Assembly (NCBI RefSeq): GCF_039542035.1 | Contig: NZ_BAABHJ010000003.1 | Span: 62,001 to 126,000 of the forward strand | Origin: Actinoallomurus liliacearum | GTDB taxonomy: Bacteria; Actinomycetota; Actinomycetes; Streptosporangiales; Streptosporangiaceae | DNA length: 64,000 nucleotides | Reading direction: 5' to 3' | In this document: one piece after another, positions 59,862-64,000 of the stretch | Position numbering within the stretch: the stretch's first letter is position 1 | How the letters are laid out: each line of letters begins with the position of its first letter | Made by a program: the position numbers and the translations under genes | Notes under the pieces: generated by a model | What the model was told of the DNA's origin: nothing | Database searches by the model: none | The model's input: the letters and a program-made list of their open reading frames with translations, nothing else

Positions 59862-61757
59862 ATGCGCCATCGTGGTGTGCGCGCGGGGGTCCTCGCGTCG
59901 GCGGCCCTGCTCGGCGCGGTCGGCCTCAGCCCGGCCTCGCCCGCCGATGCCGCCGCCGGCGTGACCGAGATCGGACTGCCCGTGCCCGACGTCACCCCGG
60001 CGGGCCTGGCCGCGGGCCCGAACGGCAGCGTCTGGTTCGCCGAGAACGCCGGTGGCGTCGGGAAGATCGACTCGGCCGGCAAGGTCACGGAGTACGCCCT
60101 GCCCGCGAACTCGCAGAAGACGCAGGGCGCGGCCGACGGGATGACCGCCGGGCCGGGCGGCCGGCTGTGGTTCACCGACTCCTCCGTCGACGTCCCCCGG
60201 GTCGGCTACGTCGATCCGGCGACCGGGAAGACGACCCTGTTCGAGGTGCCCACCACCGGCGACGTCAACTTCGCGGGCGGCAGGCTGACCGACATCGTCG
60301 CCGGTCCCGGCGGCGCGATGTGGTTCGGCGGGGGCGCGGCACCGGCCATCGGCCGGATCACCTCCTCGGGCACCGTCACCGTGTACGCCACCGCCGGCGC
60401 GGCCGTGTACGGCCTCGCGGCGGGCCCGGACGGCGCGGTCTGGTACACCGGCACCGACGGATCCATCGGCCGGCTCGACCCGGCGACCGGCGCGGTCACC
60501 ACCTATGACCCGCCGTCCGCGGGCAGCGGCTCGCCGTCCCTCGGCGGGATCGTCACGGGCCCCGACGGCGCCCTGTGGTTCACCGAGCCCGGCGTCGGGA
60601 TGATCGGCCGGCTCGACCCGGCGACCGGCGGCATCGACGAGTACCCGGTGAACACCGCCGACTCGGCGCCCATCGGCATCACCGTGGGCCCGGACAAGCA
60701 GATCTGGTTCACCGAGGCCGCCGCCAGCAACATCGGCAGCGTCGACCCCGGCTCCGGTGCCGTCACCGAGTACCCGCTGCCCGCCACGCTGTCCGCGCCG
60801 ATGCGGATCGCGTCCGGTCCGGGCAAGCGGCTCTGGTTCACCGAGTCCGGTAAGGGGGCCGTCGGCAGCCTCGACCCGGCCGCGCCGCCGACCGGATCGC
60901 CGCACCCCGCCGTCCCGGCGGTGGTGCACGGCAGCATGCCCCAGGTCGCCGCGAAGTTCCAGGCCCAGTGCCCGCAGAACCACGCCTGCCAGACCCAGGT
61001 CACCTCCGGCGGCAGCGTGAAGATCGGCAGCTTCGCCCTGACCCTGCCGCCGAATGCGATCCGCGTCACCGGCTACATCTCCTCCCTCGGCCCGGGCAGC
61101 GTCCTCAACCCACCGGTCATGGGGGACCAGCTCGTGTCGCAGCCGGTCGAGGTGCCCGGCGGCCTGATCGGACAGCTACCGCTGGTCGGTCCGGTGCTGG
61201 GCAAGACCCCGGCGGCGCTGCTGCCGGTCAACCGGCTGACCGTGACGCAGACGCTGGCCGCGCCGATCACCGTCCAGCTCGGTCCGGGCGGCATCGAGGC
61301 GACCGCGAAGCTGAACGTCCACCTCAACAACCAGTTGCTCGGCTCCACCTGCGTCATCGGCCCGATCACCGCGAGCCTGACCCCGACGATCCTCGTCCCG
61401 GGCGGGGCCGGCGACCCGGAGCTGGGCTGGACGCCCTACCCCGTGCAGATCAACAACAAGATCGCGGTGCCCGCCGCCAAGGGGTGCGGCCCCGCCTCGA
61501 TCCTCGACGGCGTGATCAACCAGATGATGGGCCTGCCGTCGAGCTCGGCGAACAACTCCATGAACCTGACCGGCGTCATGAGCCTGGGCGTCGGCGTCAA
61601 CCCGGCGGACACCCCGGCGGTGCGGTCCACCGCGTCCCCGTCGGTGCTGTCGAAGCTCGTCGCGGGACTGCGTCCGCAGCCGAAGGCCAAGAAGGCCGCC
61701 GCGAAGCGCGTCAAGGCGCCGAAGAAGGTGACGGTCAAGCTGAAGGCCCGGCACTGA
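59862..61757 (+). CDS. Secreted seven-bladed Vgb-like beta-propeller protein 2
   Basis: A 631-aa paralog of protein 1 along its whole length; ATG 59862 with TAGGAGG. Signal peptide MRHRGVRAGVLASAALLGAV cleaved near PADAAAG. Seven blades: VWFAEN, LWFTDS, MWFGGG, VWYTGT, LWFTEP, IWFTEA, LWFTES. The second domain keeps the four Cys (AQCPQNHACQ, STCVIGPITA, KGCGPA) and LNVHLNNQLLG. It has an extra ~50-residue tail ending in a Lys/Arg-rich stretch (PKAKKAAAKRVKAPKKVTVK), which may bind anionic cell-wall polymers (inference). Followed by a strong terminator. Confidence 0.82.
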   Translation: MRHRGVRAGVLASAALLGAVGLSPASPADAAAGVTEIGLPVPDVTPAGLAAGPNGSVWFAENAGGVGKIDSAGKVTEYALPANSQKTQGAADGMTAGPGGRLWFTDSSVDVPRVGYVDPATGKTTLFEVPTTGDVNFAGGRLTDIVAGPGGAMWFGGGAAPAIGRITSSGTVTVYATAGAAVYGLAAGPDGAVWYTGTDGSIGRLDPATGAVTTYDPPSAGSGSPSLGGIVTGPDGALWFTEPGVGMIGRLDPATGGIDEYPVNTADSAPIGITVGPDKQIWFTEAAASNIGSVDPGSGAVTEYPLPATLSAPMRIASGPGKRLWFTESGKGAVGSLDPAAPPTGSPHPAVPAVVHGSMPQVAAKFQAQCPQNHACQTQVTSGGSVKIGSFALTLPPNAIRVTGYISSLGPGSVLNPPVMGDQLVSQPVEVPGGLIGQLPLVGPVLGKTPAALLPVNRLTVTQTLAAPITVQLGPGGIEATAKLNVHLNNQLLGSTCVIGPITASLTPTILVPGGAGDPELGWTPYPVQINNKIAVPAAKGCGPASILDGVINQMMGLPSSSANNSMNLTGVMSLGVGVNPADTPAVRSTASPSVLSKLVAGLRPQPKAKKAAAKRVKAPKKVTVKLKARH

Positions 61758-61767
61758 GCGTTCGTGA

Positions 61768-61799
61768 GTGGGGCGCCGGCCGCAGGACCGGCGCCCCAC
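61768..61799 (+). terminator. Terminator after propeller 2
   Basis: GTGGGGCGCCGG (61768-61779) and CCGGCGCCCCAC (61788-61799) form a perfect 12-bp stem with an 8-base loop, 10 bases after the stop. No T-tract. The remaining ~180 bases up to the alcohol dehydrogenase stop show no gene. Confidence 0.85.
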
Positions 61800-61977
61800 C
61801 GGCTCCGGGGCGTCGGCCGAGCCGCTGCGGAGGCCGACGGTTCTCGCCGGCGGTCCCGGCCGAGGAGGAGAACGCCGACAGCGCCGCCTACCTGGCCACC
61901 GACTCCTGGTGGGGTCCGAGCTGACGCCCGCCGTGGACATGAGGCGGAGATGGCTTCGATGCCCCACTGGACAGGTG

Positions 61978-63024
61978 TCAGGGGACGAGGATGAGACGGA
62001 TCGGGTCGCCGGTCTTGTTCTCCAGCCGGTGGACCGCGTCGGCGGCGTCGGCCAGCGGGATGTGGTCGGTGATGGAGGGGGCCAGGTCGAGGCGTCCGCT
62101 CGCGGTCAGCCGCACGAGTTCGGTGACGGACTCGGGGAAGCCGCCGTAGTGACCGCGCACCTGCTTGCACAGGTAGTTGAAGGTCAGGCCCTCGGTGATG
62201 GTGAGCGGCTTGGGCGTGATGCCGACCAGGATGAGGACGCCGCCCAGGCCGAGCACCGCGCCGGCCTGCTCGCGGACCGCCGGCACGCCGGCGCAGTCGA
62301 AGGCGAAGTCCAGGCCTCGCCCGGCGGTGGCCGCGCGGATCTGCTCGGCGAAGTCCGGGCCGGCCGGGTCCAGGGCCAGGTCGGCGCCGAAGGCCAGAGC
62401 GCGCTCCCGCGCGCTGGGTAGCGGGTCGATGGCGATGATCGGCGCGGCGCCGACCAGGCGGGCGAGGCGCACGTTGTGCGCGCCTACTCCGCCCACGCCC
62501 CAGACGCCCACGGACTGGGCGGGGCGGACGCCTGCGGTGGCGACGACGGCGGCGTAGGGGGTGGAGACCGCGTCAGGGATGATCGCGGCCTGGTCGAAGG
62601 GGAACTGGTCGGGGATGGGAACGAGGGTGTCCTCGCGGGCGATGGCGTACTGGGCCCAACCGCCGTCGTAGTCGATTCCCCGGGTACGGACCCGGCTGCA
62701 CGGACGGCGGCGCGCGCAGTCCTCGCACTGGTCGCAGCTCTGCCCGGCCTCCAGGGTCACGCGGGCGCCGACGGTCAAGCCCCGCTTGAGGCCGGGGCCG
62801 AGCGTGTGGATCACGCCGGAGACCTCATGGCCCACGGTGATCACGTCAGAGGTGGCGAACAGCGGGAGAAGGGTGCCGTCGATGAGGTGGACGTCCGACA
62901 GGCACACGCCTGCGGCCTTGACCTGGATGAGTACCTCGCCCGGGCCGGGCACGGGAATGGGGACCTCCTCCACGGCGAATCTCTTGCCATCGAGGTGGAA
63001 ACGTCCGGCGAGCATGGTGTCCAT
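61978..63024 (-). CDS. Zinc-dependent alcohol dehydrogenase (MDR family)
   Basis: A 348-aa protein, ATG 63024 (ATG 63015 three codons on is an alternative). Catalytic zinc site: GVCLSDVHLID and GHEVSG; structural zinc loop CDQCEDCARRRPC; Rossmann motif VWGVGGVGAHNVRLAR. Medium-chain NAD(P)-dependent dehydrogenase, oxidising alcohols to aldehydes. It lies 134 bases downstream of the P450-reductase gene on the same strand and may oxidise the alcohols that enzyme makes (inference). Confidence 0.92.
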   Translation of the reverse strand: MDTMLAGRFHLDGKRFAVEEVPIPVPGPGEVLIQVKAAGVCLSDVHLIDGTLLPLFATSDVITVGHEVSGVIHTLGPGLKRGLTVGARVTLEAGQSCDQCEDCARRRPCSRVRTRGIDYDGGWAQYAIAREDTLVPIPDQFPFDQAAIIPDAVSTPYAAVVATAGVRPAQSVGVWGVGGVGAHNVRLARLVGAAPIIAIDPLPSARERALAFGADLALDPAGPDFAEQIRAATAGRGLDFAFDCAGVPAVREQAGAVLGLGGVLILVGITPKPLTITEGLTFNYLCKQVRGHYGGFPESVTELVRLTASGRLDLAPSITDHIPLADAADAVHRLENKTGDPIRLILVP

Positions 63025-63158
63025 GGTGACGTGCTTTCTGTGAGTGGTGATCTTCGGTGGTTCGCCGGCGGGGAGGCCAGGTCATCCCTCGCCGGCGGGC
63101 TGGAGGGGTCGGGACCCGGGTGGTGGTGATGTGCGCCACGGGTCCCGGCGTGTGTGGA

Positions 63159-64000
63159 TCAGGCGAAGACGTCCTGCTGGTAGCGGCCGTCGGCTTCGAG
63201 CCGCGCAAGCCACTGCCGGGCGTCCTCGTCGTCGCCGCCGGTGTGGCCGCGGTAGACGGAGGCGAGGGCTTCGCGGACGGCCGGGGCCATGTAACGGCCG
63301 TCCCCGCAGACGTAGACGCACGCGCCGTCTTCGACGGCCTGCCACACGGTGTCAGAGACAGCGGTGACGGCGTCCTGGACGAAACGGTGCGGGTGGCCCG
63401 CGACGGCGGAGAAGGCGGTGTGGATCTGGGCGATCCCCGCCTGTTCCCAATCCCGCATCTCCTGCCGGTAGAAGTAGTCGTGCTCGGGGTGGCGGCAGCC
63501 GACGAACACCTGCGAAAGGCCGACCGGTGTGCCGTTGGCGTGCTGCCAGGCGCGTTCTTCCAAGAAGCCGCGCAGCGGCGCGATCCCGGTGCCGGGGCCG
63601 ATGAGGATCATCTGCGTGCTCGGGTCGGCGGGTGGGGCGAACGTCGGCGAGGGGACGCGCACGTAGCCGTAGACCACATCACCGGGCTCAAGTCCGGCGA
63701 GGTAGGAGGAGCACACGCCGCGGTACCGGCCGTCGCCGGACAAGGCCGGCCCTTCGAGGAGACCGACGGTCAGGCGTACGTGGCGCGGGTTGGCCAGCGG
63801 GCACGAGGAGATCGAGTAGAAGCGGGGACGGATGGGCCCCATCATCTCCAGGAAGACCGCCAGGGGCAGGTCGACCGCGGGGAAGCGCTCCAGGAGGCCC
63901 AGCACCGAGACGCGCTTGTTGAGGATCTCGGTCTGGTATCGCTGTTCGGCTTCCTCGGTGTCGGCGATGTAGGCCTGGAGCTGCGGGCGGGTCCAGGGGC
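63159..64000 (-). CDS. CYP102-type P450-reductase fusion, C-terminal part only
   Basis: The frame is open to the window edge, so only ~280 C-terminal residues are seen. They form the end of a diflavin reductase: FAD block RPRFYSISSCPLANPRHVRL, NADPH pyrophosphate motif GPGTGIAPLRGFLEERAWQ, VFVGCRHPEHDYFYRQEM and VYVCGDGRYMAPAVREAL. The start TRPQLQAYIADTEEAE and these blocks fit self-sufficient fatty-acid hydroxylases of the P450 BM3 (CYP102) type; a separate cytochrome P450 reductase or sulfite-reductase-like flavoprotein cannot be excluded until the upstream part is seen. Confidence 0.8.
   Translation of the reverse strand, partial: PWTRPQLQAYIADTEEAEQRYQTEILNKRVSVLGLLERFPAVDLPLAVFLEMMGPIRPRFYSISSCPLANPRHVRLTVGLLEGPALSGDGRYRGVCSSYLAGLEPGDVVYGYVRVPSPTFAPPADPSTQMILIGPGTGIAPLRGFLEERAWQHANGTPVGLSQVFVGCRHPEHDYFYRQEMRDWEQAGIAQIHTAFSAVAGHPHRFVQDAVTAVSDTVWQAVEDGACVYVCGDGRYMAPAVREALASVYRGHTGGDDEDARQWLARLEADGRYQQDVFA

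Noticed and set aside
1..64000. tRNA, rRNA, CRISPR arrays or riboswitches.
   Set aside because: No cloverleaf-like segments, regularly spaced repeats or known riboswitch cores were recognised by eye; a covariance-model scan would be needed to exclude small RNAs.

Overview
The window is very GC-rich, codes mostly with G/C third positions and carries actinobacterial hallmark families: a WhiB protein, an XRE/DUF5753 + DUF397 pair, ECF42 sigma with a DGPF protein, SPW-repeat protein and leaderless-looking promoters. It is most likely chromosomal DNA of a filamentous actinomycete, perhaps of the Streptosporangiales/Thermomonosporaceae type; genus cannot be decided from the sequence alone.

Layout. 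(1) 1-6.66 kb: 5'-truncated flotillin/YqiK gene followed by a giant DUF3686-AAA ATPase. (2) 6.7-24.0 kb: an accessory island. Its left half is defence-like: a one-piece GmrSD-type DUF262/DUF1524 protein, RadC-like JAMM protein, XRE/DUF5753 regulator with a short DUF397 partner, and a type I restriction-modification locus (hsdR, hsdM, hsdS) into which an AbiEi antitoxin and a gutted AbiEii toxin are spliced. Its right half is a candidate thioamide-RiPP cluster: divergent XRE/TPR regulator, two paralogous 2OG-Fe(II) oxygenase-like proteins, a 79-aa candidate precursor, a hairpin, YcaO, TfuA and a convergent MFS exporter. At 23957-24149 lies a frameshifted copy of the 3' end of the ATPase gene, so the island is bracketed by the intact gene and a decayed duplicate of its tail. 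(3) 24.1-26.3 kb: methyltransferase, small conserved protein, SPW membrane protein, probable SDR remnant. (4) 26.3-35.4 kb: alpha-mannosidase (GH38) + sugar ABC importer operon and an unusual GntR regulator fused to a solute-binding-protein domain; two related palindromes mark its likely targets. (5) 35.4-43.3 kb: a Cys/Met-type PLP lyase, then a carotenoid operon (crtI, crtB, two half-size lycopene cyclase subunits, methyltransferase, crtU) with a convergent Rieske protein, pointing to an aromatic carotenoid such as isorenieratene; no GGPP synthase is in view. (6) 43.5-46.3 kb: WhiB, then a DoxX gene and a DGPF/YCII gene whose starts face away from each other, with two mirror-image ECF42-type promoters between them, followed by the ECF42 sigma gene. 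(7) 46.4-54.3 kb: ClpC/ClpB-type unfoldase, small acidic protein, three-subunit PaoABC-like molybdenum hydroxylase, DHA2-type MFS exporter. (8) 54.4-61.8 kb: secreted GH12 glucanase with a palindromic operator, two convergent paralogous TetR genes, and a locus of two secreted seven-bladed Vgb-like propeller proteins with a conserved unknown C-terminal domain, flanking a small secreted protein; the two propeller genes share the same promoter with a palindrome in the spacer. (9) 62.0-64.0 kb: zinc alcohol dehydrogenase and the C-terminal part of a CYP102-type P450 reductase fusion running off the window.

No rRNA, tRNA, CRISPR array, integrase or intact transposase was seen. Starts were re-chosen from ribosome binding sites, overlaps and family alignment from memory; no database searches were possible.
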